Positions 16,893-26,181 are shown, numbered from the stretch's first letter. The stretch: 64,000 nt of DNA from Treponema primitia ZAS-2 (GCF_000214375.1 NC_015578.1:1116001-1180000), one strand, 5' to 3'. Notes: generated by a model from the sequence alone, not told the origin. Numbers and translations: made by a program.

Positions 16893-16992
16893 TACATGAT
16901 CCTCCTAAAAATTGACAGGTGATAAACACAATAGAAACTATATACCATTATTTTAAAAAGGGCAAGAAAAAAAGCAGGAATTGCTCCCGGGC

Positions 16993-18525
16993 TCAGATCA
17001 GCTCATCCGATGCCTGGACAATGAGCCGCAGTAGTTGGAGTATATTTGTGAGCCTGGTGACGATGCTCTGGAGCTGGCTTTCCATGGGCAACACGGAAAA
17101 GGTGTTCAGCTCTTCCCAGTTCAGGATGACTGTGGGGTCGTTTTTCCGGCAGTCTTCCAGGGTATCCGTAAAACCATCGTGCAGCACAGAAAGGTGGAAG
17201 ATCGCCTCGTTGATGATGGTTTTCGCTTCCCCGTTGACCGTGTCCAGGTTTGCACTTATGATCTTTGTCTGGTTTTTATCCCGGTCTATTTTTATCATCG
17301 CGGTTTTAAGACGATTGCTGTAGACCCCGCCGTTGGCAAGTGAATCGTCAAGTTCGTTGATACGATCGTGATAGGGTATGAGCGTCCGAACCGATTCGGA
17401 AAGGGGCAGGGAAAGTGCGGGGGTAACCCATTGTGCCCGGACAAGGATCAAATCGTAGAGTCCCAGGAACTCCATTTTCTCTTCCAGAAGAAAGGCGCTT
17501 AAATAATTGAGCCCCTGGGAAAACCTGAAACCGGGAAACCCCTTCTTTACATACATTTCCCCGGCCCGGTCAGTATAGTTCTTAAGATTATTTACATTGG
17601 TATAGCCGAAAACCGCCTGGGCATATTCGGTGATTTGGGTGTTTTGTGTAACCGTGATAATTTTCTTGAGGTGGTCGAACATTTCAGTCTTTATAATTTC
17701 CAGGTAGGCCCCAGTGATGTCCTCATTGTGAACAGAGGGGACCCAACTCCAGTCAGGGTTCTTGTCGATAAACCGGATCATCATCTCCAGTATCCCCGAA
17801 CGTTTAATATCCCGCAATTGGAGGAGCAGGCTGTTCCAGAGCTTGGGATTCACCACATCCGTATCTTTAAATGCCTTTAATGCCATCAAGGCGGAATTCC
17901 AGTCCAGGTTCGGATCAAGGGTACCGGTCAGTTCCAGAAAATCCTTAAGTTCATCCGAGATCAGCCGGCCCTGTACCGGAATAAACTGGGGGTTATAGCT
18001 GAAGTTGCGTTCCCGAAGGTGGCTGTCGAATTTTTTTAGAAAAAAGTAGAAATCAAAACTAACGAATTTGATCAGGGTCAAAATGAGATTATAACATTCA
18101 TTTATACGGCCTTTCAGTTCTGTATCAAAGCTGCCGGCCAGGGTATCGAATTCGGTTTGTATTTGTCGGGCTAGATCCCGGGGGGGTATGTTTGTTGCCC
18201 GTTCATCAATGCTTTCCGGGGAAACCTGGGCCAGGATGTCCAATTGTCTGGGGTTAAGAAAATTGTTGACCGTAGCCAGTTTGAGCTGGGTCGACTGGAG
18301 GGCGTGCTGCAACAGGGTCTGGGCCGGGGAAACAACCTTGTAGATGCCGAAGAAAAACCGGGCAAGCTCCGGGTCAGCCTCTTCGGTCTTGATCCGGTAA
18401 AACTTCCCATACTTATTGGCCGCCACCATCTTGGACATCTTTTTAAGGGTCCGTCTTTTGGCCCGCTCGGGATCAGCTTTCCCGGTAAACAGGGAGATAA
18501 ACCACTTATATAAAGAAAACGCCAT
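16993..18525 (-). CDS. Large spirochaetal protein, DUF5312-like
   Basis: 510 residues, mostly helical, no signal peptide and no clear membrane segment. Visible parts: a basic N-terminus (KADPERAKRRTLKKMSKMVA, residues 16-35), FFFGIYKVVSPAQTLLQHAL near residue 58, the phrase LDILAQVSPESIDERA, and a C-terminal helical region with LTNILQLLRLIVQASDELI. It matches my memory of the conserved spirochaete family DUF5312, whose function is unknown. It follows rny by 73 bases, with a hairpin between. GAGG lies 12 bases before the ATG. On the minus strand a weak 4-bp stem and seven T residues lie downstream, near 16967-16985. No function is proposed. Confidence 0.8.
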   Translation of the reverse strand: MAFSLYKWFISLFTGKADPERAKRRTLKKMSKMVAANKYGKFYRIKTEEADPELARFFFGIYKVVSPAQTLLQHALQSTQLKLATVNNFLNPRQLDILAQVSPESIDERATNIPPRDLARQIQTEFDTLAGSFDTELKGRINECYNLILTLIKFVSFDFYFFLKKFDSHLRERNFSYNPQFIPVQGRLISDELKDFLELTGTLDPNLDWNSALMALKAFKDTDVVNPKLWNSLLLQLRDIKRSGILEMMIRFIDKNPDWSWVPSVHNEDITGAYLEIIKTEMFDHLKKIITVTQNTQITEYAQAVFGYTNVNNLKNYTDRAGEMYVKKGFPGFRFSQGLNYLSAFLLEEKMEFLGLYDLILVRAQWVTPALSLPLSESVRTLIPYHDRINELDDSLANGGVYSNRLKTAMIKIDRDKNQTKIISANLDTVNGEAKTIINEAIFHLSVLHDGFTDTLEDCRKNDPTVILNWEELNTFSVLPMESQLQSIVTRLTNILQLLRLIVQASDELI

Positions 18526-18562
18526 GGTAAAAACTGACCTCTTAAAAGCATGGGAAAAGGGT

Positions 18563-18594
18563 AACCTGGCCGCCGCATAGCAGCGGCCGGGTTA
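18563..18594 (-). terminator. Stem-loop after rny, possible terminator or attenuator
   Basis: AACC-T-GGCCGC … GCGGCC-GGGTT forms a strong GC-rich stem starting 4 bases after the rny stop. Only a mixed T/C stretch follows on the minus strand, so termination may be partial and the DUF5312-like gene may be read through. Confidence 0.5.
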
Positions 18595-18597
18595 AGT

Positions 18598-20127
18598 TTA
18601 TCTCGCGTATTCGGTGATTCTGGTTTCCCTGATAATCGTTACTTTGATCCTGCCCGGATAGCGCAGATCGTTTTCGATTTTCTTTGCTATCTGTTTGGCC
18701 AGATCCCGGGACTCTTCGTCGTTCACCGCCTCGTTATTGACGATGATCCGCAGCTCCCTTCCCGCCTGGATGGCAAATGCCTTATCCACCCCGGTAAAGC
18801 CCGTGGCGATATTCTCCAGGTTTTCCAGACGCTTGACATAGTTGTCCAGGGTTTCCCGCCGGGCCCCGGGCCGGGCCGCGGAGATGGCATCGGCGATCTG
18901 GACCAGTACCGATTCAATACAGGAGGGCTCTATATCGTTGTGATGGCTCCCGATGGCGTTGATGATCCGGGGGTCCTCCCCCATCTTCCGGGCCATGTCC
19001 ATGCCGATTTCCGCGTGGTTCAGGTCCGAGTCGCTTTCAATACCCTTGCCAATGTCGTGGAGCAGGGCCCCCCGCTTGGCTAGTTCCCGGTTGGCGCCGA
19101 TTTCTGCGGCCAAGATGCCCGCGATAATCGCCACTTCCTTGGAATGGTAGAGCACGTTCTGGCCGTAGCTGGTGCGGAAATAGAGCCGCCCCAGGGTGCG
19201 GATCGCTTCCTGGTTGATGTTGTGGATACCCAGGTCAAAGAGGACCTTTTCGCCCTCCTCGAAGATTTTCTGGGAAATGTCTTTGGTTACCTTGGTGACA
19301 ATTTCCTCGATCCGTGCGGGATGGATACGCCCGTCGGTGATGAGCCGTTCCAGGGCGATCTTGGCAATTTCCCGGCGCACCGGGTCAAAGCAGGAGATAA
19401 CCACCGCCTCCGGGGTATCGTCGATGATGATATCCACCCCGGTCATGGTCTCCAGGGTACGGATATTCCGCCCCTCCCGCCCGATAATACGGCCCTTCAT
19501 CTCGTCGTTGGGAAGGGTCACGGTGGCTACGGTTACCTCGCCGGTAACTTCCGTAGACAGGCGCTGGATAGTGGCGATCAGCACATCCCGAGCCTTCTTT
19601 TCCGCGGAAAGGTTGGCTTCCTGCTCGATCTTGTTGATCAGCCCCTGGGCGTCATGCTTAGCCTCGCTCTCCAGATCCTGGATAATCAAGGCCTTCGCTT
19701 CATCCACCGTGAGGCCGGAAATTCGTTCCAGCTCTGCCCGGTACCGTTCCTCTTCCATGCCCAGAGCATTATCCCGTTCCTGCAAATCCCGCTCTTTATC
19801 CGTCAGGACCTGTTCCGTCTTCTCTATCTGGGCCGTTTTTTTATCTATAGTCTCTTCTTTCTGCAAGACACGTCTCTCGTATCTTTGCAGCTCTGCCCTG
19901 CGTTCCCGAGTCTCCCTTTCCAGCTGGTTACGATCGCGTATAACTTGTTCTTTTGCTTCAAGAAGTATTTCCTTCTTTTTAGCGTCAGCTTCCTTTATAG
20001 CATCCTGTTTTATACGTTCGGCGCGTTGCTCCGATGCCGTAAGTTGAAATCTGGCATACAGCCATCTTATAGTCCAGCCTAAGGTTAACCCGGCAAGAGG
20101 GAGGATAATCCAAATTATCCAGTTCAT
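18598..20127 (-). CDS. rny: Ribonuclease Y
   Basis: Membrane-anchored endoribonuclease that starts mRNA decay. 509 residues, usual length. In order: one N-terminal membrane segment (residues 1-22), a long charged coiled coil (about 30-190), a KH domain with MKGRIIGREGRNIRTLE (about 205-225), and an HD domain with LLHDIGKGIES near residue 357 and GSHHNDIEPS near residue 397 carrying the metal-binding His-Asp. Its own promoter is at 20169-20196. YmdB (11.3 kb) and the RicT-like PSP1 protein (41.7 kb), both tied to RNase Y function in Bacillus, are also in this window. Confidence 0.97.
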   Translation of the reverse strand: MNWIIWIILPLAGLTLGWTIRWLYARFQLTASEQRAERIKQDAIKEADAKKKEILLEAKEQVIRDRNQLERETRERRAELQRYERRVLQKEETIDKKTAQIEKTEQVLTDKERDLQERDNALGMEEERYRAELERISGLTVDEAKALIIQDLESEAKHDAQGLINKIEQEANLSAEKKARDVLIATIQRLSTEVTGEVTVATVTLPNDEMKGRIIGREGRNIRTLETMTGVDIIIDDTPEAVVISCFDPVRREIAKIALERLITDGRIHPARIEEIVTKVTKDISQKIFEEGEKVLFDLGIHNINQEAIRTLGRLYFRTSYGQNVLYHSKEVAIIAGILAAEIGANRELAKRGALLHDIGKGIESDSDLNHAEIGMDMARKMGEDPRIINAIGSHHNDIEPSCIESVLVQIADAISAARPGARRETLDNYVKRLENLENIATGFTGVDKAFAIQAGRELRIIVNNEAVNDEESRDLAKQIAKKIENDLRYPGRIKVTIIRETRITEYAR

Positions 20128-20168
20128 TGCTTCACCCCTTACCGATGTGCATTAATTCACAGTACCAT

Positions 20169-20196
20169 ATTATAATAGAGGAAGATGGCGTGTCAA
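20169..20196 (-). promoter_or_regulatory. rny promoter
   Basis: Minus strand TTGACA, 16 bases, TATAAT: perfect hexamers, 42 bases upstream of the ATG, leaving room for the Shine-Dalgarno AAGGGGTG. Confidence 0.8.
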
Positions 20197-20240
20197 GGGG
20201 TCGGTATGACGGTTGCTTACTATCCCTGGAAGGGCCAGTC

Positions 20241-21221
20241 CTAGGGGCTATATAGGAAGCAGGCCACCTGGTGGTTTCCTTCCACGGTTTGTAAGGCTGG
20301 AACGGAGTTTTTGCAGCGTTCCATAGCATTGGGGCATCGGGAAGCTAGGGCGCAGCCCACTTTGCGGCCTATGGGACTGGGGATGTCCCCCTGGAGTTTG
20401 ATTTTTTCCCGTTTTTCGAAGGGGCTTTCCGGGGGTATCGCCGAAAGAAGGGCCCTGGTATAGGGATGGAGGGGGTTTTTATAGATCCCCCCGGCCTCGC
20501 AGAGTTCCACAAGCTTCCCCAGATACATGATGGCGATCCGGTTGCTGATATACTTGATAACGCTCAGGTCATGGGAGATAAAAATATAGGAAAACCCCAT
20601 TTCCTGCTGGAGTTCCTTAAAAAGATTAAGGATCTGGGCCTGGATGGAAAGGTCCAGGGCGGAGACCGGTTCGTCGCAAACCAGGATTTTGGGATTCAGG
20701 GACAGGGCCCGGGCAATATTGAGGCGCTGCCGCTGGCCTCCGGAAAATTCATGGGGGTAGCGTATGGAATACTGTTCGTCCAGGCCCACCTTTTTCATGT
20801 ACCGGCGGACCTCCTGGATCCGCTGTTTGGGGTCCGTTACGGTTTTGTGGATCACCATAGATTCCCCCACAATTTCCTCGGCGGTTTTCTTTGGGTTCAG
20901 GGAGGAGTAGGGGTCCTGAAAGACCATCTGGATGTCCCGGCGCATTTCCTTCAGGGCATGGCCCCGAATGGCGGCGATATTGGTTCCGCCGTAGTAAATT
21001 TCCCCCTCCTCAGGCTGATAGAGCCGCACAATACAGCGCCCCAGGGTTGATTTTCCACATCCTGATTCTCCAATAATACCCAGGGTCTCCCCGGGATACA
21101 GATCCAGGGATATATCATCCAGGGCGTAAAGGTATTCGGCCTGTCCAAAAGGACCAGCGTTGCGGAGCCGGAATCGTTTTCCCAGGTGTTTAATACTTAA
21201 AATCGGTGGATCCTTATCCAT
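20241..21221 (-). CDS. oppF: Oligopeptide ABC transporter ATPase OppF
   Basis: 326-residue ATPase of a peptide importer. Walker [13 protein letters not shown] near residue 55, Q-loop FQDPYSSLNP, signature FSGGQRQRLNIARAL, Walker B LVCDEPVSALD, H-loop ISHDLSVIKY, and the C-terminal oligo_HPY extension with several Cys (GCALASRCPNAMERC) typical of OppD/OppF. Starts inside the end of oppD (8-base overlap) with AAGGAAAGAG upstream. Last gene of the oppABCDF-like operon; no clear terminator follows before the rny promoter. Confidence 0.93.
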   Translation of the reverse strand: MDKDPPILSIKHLGKRFRLRNAGPFGQAEYLYALDDISLDLYPGETLGIIGESGCGKSTLGRCIVRLYQPEEGEIYYGGTNIAAIRGHALKEMRRDIQMVFQDPYSSLNPKKTAEEIVGESMVIHKTVTDPKQRIQEVRRYMKKVGLDEQYSIRYPHEFSGGQRQRLNIARALSLNPKILVCDEPVSALDLSIQAQILNLFKELQQEMGFSYIFISHDLSVIKYISNRIAIMYLGKLVELCEAGGIYKNPLHPYTRALLSAIPPESPFEKREKIKLQGDIPSPIGRKVGCALASRCPNAMERCKNSVPALQTVEGNHQVACFLYSP

Positions 21222-22248
21222 TAACTCTTTCCTTCTTTTTTAGCCGTTCCATGTCGGATTCTTTCAACTGCTGTTGTGGCAACTGCCGATGGCAGGCCAC
21301 CCAATGGCCATCCTCAATTTCCTGCAATTCCGGCACTTCCTGGGTGCAGCGGGGGATGGCGTAGGGACAACGGTTATGGAAATTGCAGTACTGCCCGGTT
21401 AACCGGAGATCCGGCGGGGTCCCTTCAATAGTATTGAGTTTTTCATTCTGATCCGCCGACAGTCGGGGGATGGAATCCAGAAGCCCCCAGGTATAGGGGT
21501 GGAGGGGGTTTTTGTAGAGTTCCCCGGTTTCGGCATGTTCCACGGTTTTGCCTGCGTACATGACCATCACGTCGTGGCACATCTCCCAGACTACCCCAAT
21601 ATTGTGGGTGATGAGTATGATGGATGTTCCCGCTTCTTCTTGGAGCCGGCGCAGAAGTTCCAGTACCTGATCCTGGACGGTTACATCCAGGGCAGTGGTG
21701 GGTTCATCGGCGATAACGAGCTTGGCCCGGTTGCAGAGGGCCATGGCGATGATGACCCGCTGGCACATTCCCCCGGAAAGTTCGTATGGGTAGGCGGACA
21801 TACGGCTTTTGGGATTGGGTATCCCCACATCGGCCAGGGCTTTTACCGCCATGGCATAGGCTTCCTTCCGGGTCTTATCCTGATGGGCGCAGATGGTTTC
21901 TATCATCTGAAACCCTACTGTAAATACCGGGTCCAGGGAGGTCATGGGGTTTTGAAAAATAAAAGAAATATCCTTGCCCCGAAAATCCCGCATCCGTTTC
22001 TTGTCAAACTGGAGAACATCGGCGCCTTCAAAAAGAATACGGCCTTCCACGATACGCCCTGTGGGGGGGAGGAGCTTAATCAGGGAAAAGGCGGTAATAC
22101 TCTTGCCGCATCCCGATTCCCCCACGATCCCCAGGGTTCGCCCTTCTTCAATGGAAAAGCTGACCCCGTCCACCGCCTTGGCAGTACCACTGGAAAGGAA
22201 GAAATAAGTTTTGAGATTATCTACGGTGAGTACTTTTTTACGTTCCAT
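21214..22248 (-). CDS. oppD: Oligopeptide ABC transporter ATPase OppD
   Basis: 344-residue partner ATPase. Walker [13 protein letters not shown] near residue 37, Q-loop [12 protein letters not shown], signature [15 protein letters not shown], Walker [14 protein letters not shown]-loop ITHNIGVV, and a C-terminal oligo_HPY region with [15 protein letters not shown]. Nine bases separate it from oppC upstream, with a GGGGGCGGG ribosome-binding site in the gap. OppD and OppF form the ATPase heterodimer under the OppB-OppC channel. Confidence 0.93.
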   Translation of the reverse strand: MERKKVLTVDNLKTYFFLSSGTAKAVDGVSFSIEEGRTLGIVGESGCGKSITAFSLIKLLPPTGRIVEGRILFEGADVLQFDKKRMRDFRGKDISFIFQNPMTSLDPVFTVGFQMIETICAHQDKTRKEAYAMAVKALADVGIPNPKSRMSAYPYELSGGMCQRVIIAMALCNRAKLVIADEPTTALDVTVQDQVLELLRRLQEEAGTSIILITHNIGVVWEMCHDVMVMYAGKTVEHAETGELYKNPLHPYTWGLLDSIPRLSADQNEKLNTIEGTPPDLRLTGQYCNFHNRCPYAIPRCTQEVPELQEIEDGHWVACHRQLPQQQLKESDMERLKKKERVNG

Positions 22249-22257
22249 ACCCGCCCC

Positions 22258-23169
22258 CTACCGTTTCATCTTGGGGTCCAGCACATCCCGGACTCCGTCA
22301 CCAAAAAGATTAAAGCCAATCACCGTAATGAGGATGAACACCCCCGCAATGGTGGCAATATGGGGGGATGAATTCAGGCATCCCCGGCCGGCCCGGAGTA
22401 TATTCCCCCAGGACGCGGTGGGGGCCACGATGCCCAGCCCCAGGAAGCTCAGGGCCGATTCGGAGATGATGGCGCTGGCAATATGCAGGGTGGCGTATAC
22501 GATAATCTGAGGCAGGGCGTTGGGCAGAATGTGTACCAAGGCCAGCCGTATATCCGAGGCCCCCAGGACCCGCTCGGCGTTACAGTATTCTTCATTTTTC
22601 AGGATGCTGAACTGTCCCCTGACCACCCGGGCAAAGCCGGGGATGGTTCCTATGCCAATGGCGAGGATCACATTAAAGAGCCCTGACCCTAGGACGGTGA
22701 TGAGCAGAATGGACAACAGTATATAGGGGAAAGCCGAAAGGCCGTCCATGATTCGCATGAGTATCGAATCCACGGCCCCTCCGATATAACCCGCCAGGAT
22801 CCCTACCAGGGTTCCCAGGAGACCTCCGAGGAGTATACTCCCCAGGGATACCACAATGGACACCCGGGCGCCGTAGAGAATACGGCTAAAAAGGTCCCGG
22901 CCATAGTCGTCGGTACCGAAGATGTGGCCGTGCTGCCCCGGTTTAAGGAAGGGGTTGATCAGGTCAATTTTATTGGGGTCGTAGGAACTTAAAATTGGCG
23001 CCAGGATTGCCAGAAGGAGGATGGCCACAATAATCCCAAACCCCAGAAGGGCCACCCGGTTCCGGCAAAATTTATGGACAAAATCGTTCTGCCGCCGTTC
23101 CCGGCGGATAATTTCATTGTACGCCGCAAGTCGGGAGGCGCTATCTTGGGTATCCGGTATATCAGCCAT
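22258..23169 (-). CDS. oppC: Oligopeptide ABC transporter permease OppC
   Basis: 303 residues from the ATG at 23169, which has GGGGGA seven bases upstream; an earlier in-frame start would lie well inside oppB. An N-terminal cytoplasmic region of about 35 residues is followed by a membrane segment (VALLGFGIIVAILLLAILAPIL), a short periplasmic part naming GTDDYGRDLFSRILYG, typical of OppC/DppC, and five further segments. The EAA-like loop is CNAERVLGASDIRLALVHILPNALP. Overlaps oppB by 8 bases, so translation is probably coupled. Confidence 0.93.
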   Translation of the reverse strand: MADIPDTQDSASRLAAYNEIIRRERRQNDFVHKFCRNRVALLGFGIIVAILLLAILAPILSSYDPNKIDLINPFLKPGQHGHIFGTDDYGRDLFSRILYGARVSIVVSLGSILLGGLLGTLVGILAGYIGGAVDSILMRIMDGLSAFPYILLSILLITVLGSGLFNVILAIGIGTIPGFARVVRGQFSILKNEEYCNAERVLGASDIRLALVHILPNALPQIIVYATLHIASAIISESALSFLGLGIVAPTASWGNILRAGRGCLNSSPHIATIAGVFILITVIGFNLFGDGVRDVLDPKMKR

Positions 23170-24133
23170 TGGCTTTCCCCCATAACATGGTTTCCGCTGC
23201 AAATTTAGGGTTCACCAACATATAGATCAGGTCCGTGAGGAGGTTTACCAACACAAAGGCAATGGCAATTACCATCACTGTCCCCTGAATGAGGGCATAA
23301 TCCCGGTTGTTAATGGCGTTGGCGATCATGGTGCCCATCCCGGGCCAGGAGAAAATGTTCTCCGTGAGTACCGCCCCGGAAAAAGCCCCGGCAAGCTGCA
23401 TCCCCACCACGGTCACAATGGGGGGCAGAGCGTTTTTCAGGGTATGCCGCCAGAGCAGGGTTCCTTCTTTGAGTCCCCGGGCCCGGATGGACCGGATAGA
23501 TTCGCTGCCCAGGGCTTCGATTACACTGGAACGGGTTACCCGGACAAAAGAGGCCAGGGGTACCAGGGTAAGGGTGATACAGGGCAGCGCCAGGTGCCGC
23601 AACAGTTCACCCAGGCCATCTACACTGCCGGACATGCCGAAGGTGGGGAGCCAGCCCAGATTCACGCTGAACACCAGGACCAGCATAAGCCCCACCCAGA
23701 ACACCGGCAGGGAAACTCCCACCAGGGACAGCAGGGTCAGGATATAATCCAGGGTTGAAGACTGCCGGGACGCCGTGGTCACCCCGATGGCAATCCCCCC
23801 GATGGTGGCAATGATCAGGCTGGTGAGGGTCAGGAGCAAGGTATTGGGGATACGTTCGGCAATAATCGTCCCCACCGGGCGGTTATAAAAATAAGACCGC
23901 CCAAAATCCCCCTGGATGATATTTTTTAAGTACCGGATATACTGGACAAACATACTGTCATTCAGCCCCATCTCTTCCCGGATAAGCTCCATCATCTGAG
24001 GGCTCGCCTGGTCCCCCACCATGGCGGTAACCGGGTCCCCGGGAACCATCCGAGTAAGTATAAAGGTCAGGGTTACCACAATAAAAAGGGTGGGGAAAAC
24101 CTGTAGGGTTCTACGGATAATGAATTTGATCAT
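23162..24133 (-). CDS. oppB: Oligopeptide ABC transporter permease OppB
   Basis: 323 residues from the ATG at 24133 (MIKFIIRRTLQVFPT), with AAGG eight bases upstream; the longer frame adds 20 non-conserved residues that are also the intergenic hairpin. Six membrane segments; ILTRMVPGDPVTAMVG is the OppB/DppB hallmark, and the coupling loop is SIRSIRARGLKEGTLLWRHTLKNALPP. A copy of the first 18 or so codons of this gene survives at 26031-26100 as a duplication scar. Confidence 0.93.
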   Translation of the reverse strand: MIKFIIRRTLQVFPTLFIVVTLTFILTRMVPGDPVTAMVGDQASPQMMELIREEMGLNDSMFVQYIRYLKNIIQGDFGRSYFYNRPVGTIIAERIPNTLLLTLTSLIIATIGGIAIGVTTASRQSSTLDYILTLLSLVGVSLPVFWVGLMLVLVFSVNLGWLPTFGMSGSVDGLGELLRHLALPCITLTLVPLASFVRVTRSSVIEALGSESIRSIRARGLKEGTLLWRHTLKNALPPIVTVVGMQLAGAFSGAVLTENIFSWPGMGTMIANAINNRDYALIQGTVMVIAIAFVLVNLLTDLIYMLVNPKFAAETMLWGKANG

Positions 24134-24160
24134 GTAACAGCCTTTTATAAGGAAGAACCG

Positions 24161-24213
24161 CAGGAGAGCTTGTTCCGGCATCTGCCGAAGCATTGATAAA
24201 ATCAGCTCCCCTG
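24161..24213 (-). terminator. Stem-loop between the first peptide-binding gene and oppB
   Basis: 10-bp outer stem (CAGGAGAGCT at 24161-24170 with AGCTCCCCTG at 24204-24213, one wobble) enclosing an inner CGGCA-TC-TGCCG hairpin. No T-run, so it is more likely a 3' stabiliser or attenuator that keeps binding-protein mRNA in excess over oppBCDF mRNA. Confidence 0.55.
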
Positions 24214-24244
24214 TGGCTTTCCCTTATATAAAACAAGGTAGAAG

Positions 24245-25858
24245 TTAGTTAGCTATGGAAAGGTTGATATATCCCGGTTCGCCCTGGATGCCCTTGGTGA
24301 CATCCAGTATTGCCGCCCACTGTTCCACATTTTTTACCCGGTTGGTGACACCCCAGGTCAGTTTTTCGTTGGCATAGAAGATCCCCACATTTTCGGGAAC
24401 CACCTGTTCAAGGATCTCATGGTAAAGCTGGATACGCTTGGTCCGATCGGGGATCGCCACTGCTAAGGCGATTTTTGCGTCAATGGCTGGGTTGGAATAA
24501 CCCCAAGGGTTATAGTTTCCCCCAATTTTGTCGGTGGAGAAGAAATAGCCCAGGGAGGTGGCGGGATCCGAGGTGCAACCCTGGCTCCCAGCTTGAAGTT
24601 CAAAGCTGCCGGTCTGGAGTATTTCCATATATACCGCCTGCTCAGTGGTAACGGGAACCAGCTCCACATTGAGAGCATCCTTCCACAGGGCCTGGAGTAT
24701 GGTTACCGCCCGTTCCGCATTCCCGGTACCTACATAATTGATGGTTACTTTGAACCCGTTGGGATAACCCGCTTCGGCTAGCAGGGCCTTGGCAGCGGTG
24801 GGATTATAAGCGGGAACCAGTGCTTCCAGCGCCTTATCGTAACCCCAGCTGTTATTAGGCAGGGGCAGCTTCTGCACAGTTCCTTCATTATATCGGAATA
24901 CCCCCTTGGCCAAGGTATCGTAGTCGGTGGCTTGAATCAAAGCCTTCCGTACCCGAGGATCGCTTAGGGGACCCTTGGCCCGGGTGTTAAAGCCTATCAG
25001 GTTGACCCGGAAGGCGGGGTTTTGGTATAGGGTCAGACTACTATTGTCTTTCACTGTCTGAATAGTTTCACCTACCACATTGAGGTCCACATCAATTTCC
25101 CCTGTGCGGAGGGCGTTAACCCGCTGTGCTGTGTCACTGATGATATAATATTCAACCCGTTCAATATTGGCCTTGGTCCCCCAGTATTTTTCGTTCCGCA
25201 CCATGGTGGACTTTTGATCCGGAATATGGCTTTCCAGGATATAGGGGCCGGTACCGATAAAGTGGGTGGCAAAGTCCTGCCCCCAGCCTTCCTGTTCCTC
25301 CGGGGGGAAAATCGTATTGGTGGTACTGGTAAGGTTATAAAGGAAATTTGCATCGGGCACATTCAGGTGGCAAGTAACCTGGTAGGGACCGGTTACTTCC
25401 ACTTCCCCTAACATATAGAGGTAATTGGAGAAATATCCCTTGGCCCGATTCAAGCAATAGACCACATCTGCAGGGGCCAACTCGCGGCCGTTCTGGAATT
25501 TTCCGGGGTGGTAAAGAACCCCTTTACGCAGGTTAAACACATAGGTTTTGCCATCTTCGCTGATTGTCCAATCGGTAGCCAAGTCGGGGAAGAAGTCAGA
25601 CCGGCCCTTATTATTCCGTACCAGGGTATCCCCCAGTTGGCCGATAACATTATCCGCTGCGGTGCTATCCAAATAGAGAGGGTCCAGGGTTTTGACACTT
25701 CGGTTCAAGGAAACACGCAGGGTATTATCCGCCCGGGGAGTTCCACCGGCTTGAGATTTTCCGCCTCCGTAGACGGAACCGACGCCACCGGCCAATAGCA
25801 GGGCCAGAGCCAGGCCCGCTACAAGGGGTCTGGCTGCACAAAGTAAACTTTTTTTCAT
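24245..25858 (-). CDS. Peptide-binding protein OppA-like, copy A
   Basis: 537 residues from the ATG at 25858, which has AAGGATGG upstream. Signal peptide about residues 1-29 ending near SVYGGGKSQ with no lipobox, so probably a free periplasmic protein. Family 5 features: TLRVSLNRSVKTLDPLYLDS, FNLRKGVLYHPGKFQNGRELAPADVVYCLNRAK (regions near residues 40 and 110), PYILESHIPDQKSTMVRNEKYWG, and RVRKALIQATDYDTLAKGVF. It captures peptides (or nickel, in some relatives) for the Opp channel. It is highly similar along its whole length to the product at 26182 and arose with it by tandem duplication. It keeps its own copy of the promoter. Confidence 0.92.
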   Translation of the reverse strand: MKKSLLCAARPLVAGLALALLLAGGVGSVYGGGKSQAGGTPRADNTLRVSLNRSVKTLDPLYLDSTAADNVIGQLGDTLVRNNKGRSDFFPDLATDWTISEDGKTYVFNLRKGVLYHPGKFQNGRELAPADVVYCLNRAKGYFSNYLYMLGEVEVTGPYQVTCHLNVPDANFLYNLTSTTNTIFPPEEQEGWGQDFATHFIGTGPYILESHIPDQKSTMVRNEKYWGTKANIERVEYYIISDTAQRVNALRTGEIDVDLNVVGETIQTVKDNSSLTLYQNPAFRVNLIGFNTRAKGPLSDPRVRKALIQATDYDTLAKGVFRYNEGTVQKLPLPNNSWGYDKALEALVPAYNPTAAKALLAEAGYPNGFKVTINYVGTGNAERAVTILQALWKDALNVELVPVTTEQAVYMEILQTGSFELQAGSQGCTSDPATSLGYFFSTDKIGGNYNPWGYSNPAIDAKIALAVAIPDRTKRIQLYHEILEQVVPENVGIFYANEKLTWGVTNRVKNVEQWAAILDVTKGIQGEPGYINLSIAN

Positions 25859-25951
25859 AAAATCCATCCTTTTTCATATCGAGAAAAATTTTTATAGCAC
25901 CTTTGATAAATCTTATAAAACACATAAGAATTGTAGGTAGCCAATAGGTGG

Positions 25952-25980
25952 ATAATAATCAATCCAAAATAATTTGTCAA
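25952..25980 (-). promoter_or_regulatory. Promoter of peptide-binding gene copy A
   Basis: Minus strand TTGACA, 17 bases, TATTAT, about 94 bases upstream of the ATG. The same promoter, with TTGACT, is found before copy B. Confidence 0.75.
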
Positions 25981-26009
25981 CAATTATTTTTAAAAAAGGA
26001 GTTTATTAA

Positions 26010-26100
26010 GCGGCAACTATTTATTCTTTAATAAAAAGGGTAGGGAAAACCTGTAGGGTTCTGCGGATAATGAATTTGATCATGTAACAGCCTTATAACA
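26010..26100. pseudogene. Tandem-duplication scar: fused 5' remnants of two genes
   Basis: Bases up to 26030 match the start of the plus-strand gene at 27947 (ribosome-binding site and first codons, with the GTG start changed to CGG). From 26031 the sequence matches the first ~50 coding bases and the leader of oppB at 24081-24150, ATG included. The two gene starts are joined head to head only here. This marks the junction of an approximately 1.95-kb tandem duplication that copied the binding-protein gene. Neither remnant is functional. Confidence 0.9.
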
Positions 26101-26160
26101 GGAAAGAACCGCCGGATATCCGGGTTTTTGACAAAAAGTCCCGGGCGTCCGGCGGTTTCC
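26101..26160 (-). terminator. Large stem-loop after peptide-binding gene copy B
   Basis: AACCGCCGGA (26107-26116) pairs with TCCGGCGGTT (26148-26157); inside, CCGGG pairs with CCCGG and TTTTT with AAAAA. It starts 22 bases after the copy B stop. It occupies the same relative place as the stem-loop after copy A but has a different sequence. Likely a transcription or decay barrier that makes copy B a separate message. Confidence 0.6.
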
Positions 26161-26181
26161 CATACCAGAAATGGATAGAAG

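Noticed and set aside
16967-16985. Rho-independent terminator of the DUF5312-like gene
   Set aside because: The stem is only 4 bp (AGCA/TGCT); the T-run is good but the hairpin is too weak to list as a feature.
19144-20082. 312-codon plus-strand frame over rny
   Set aside because: Antisense to a certain RNase Y gene; the coiled-coil codon pattern leaves the opposite frame open.
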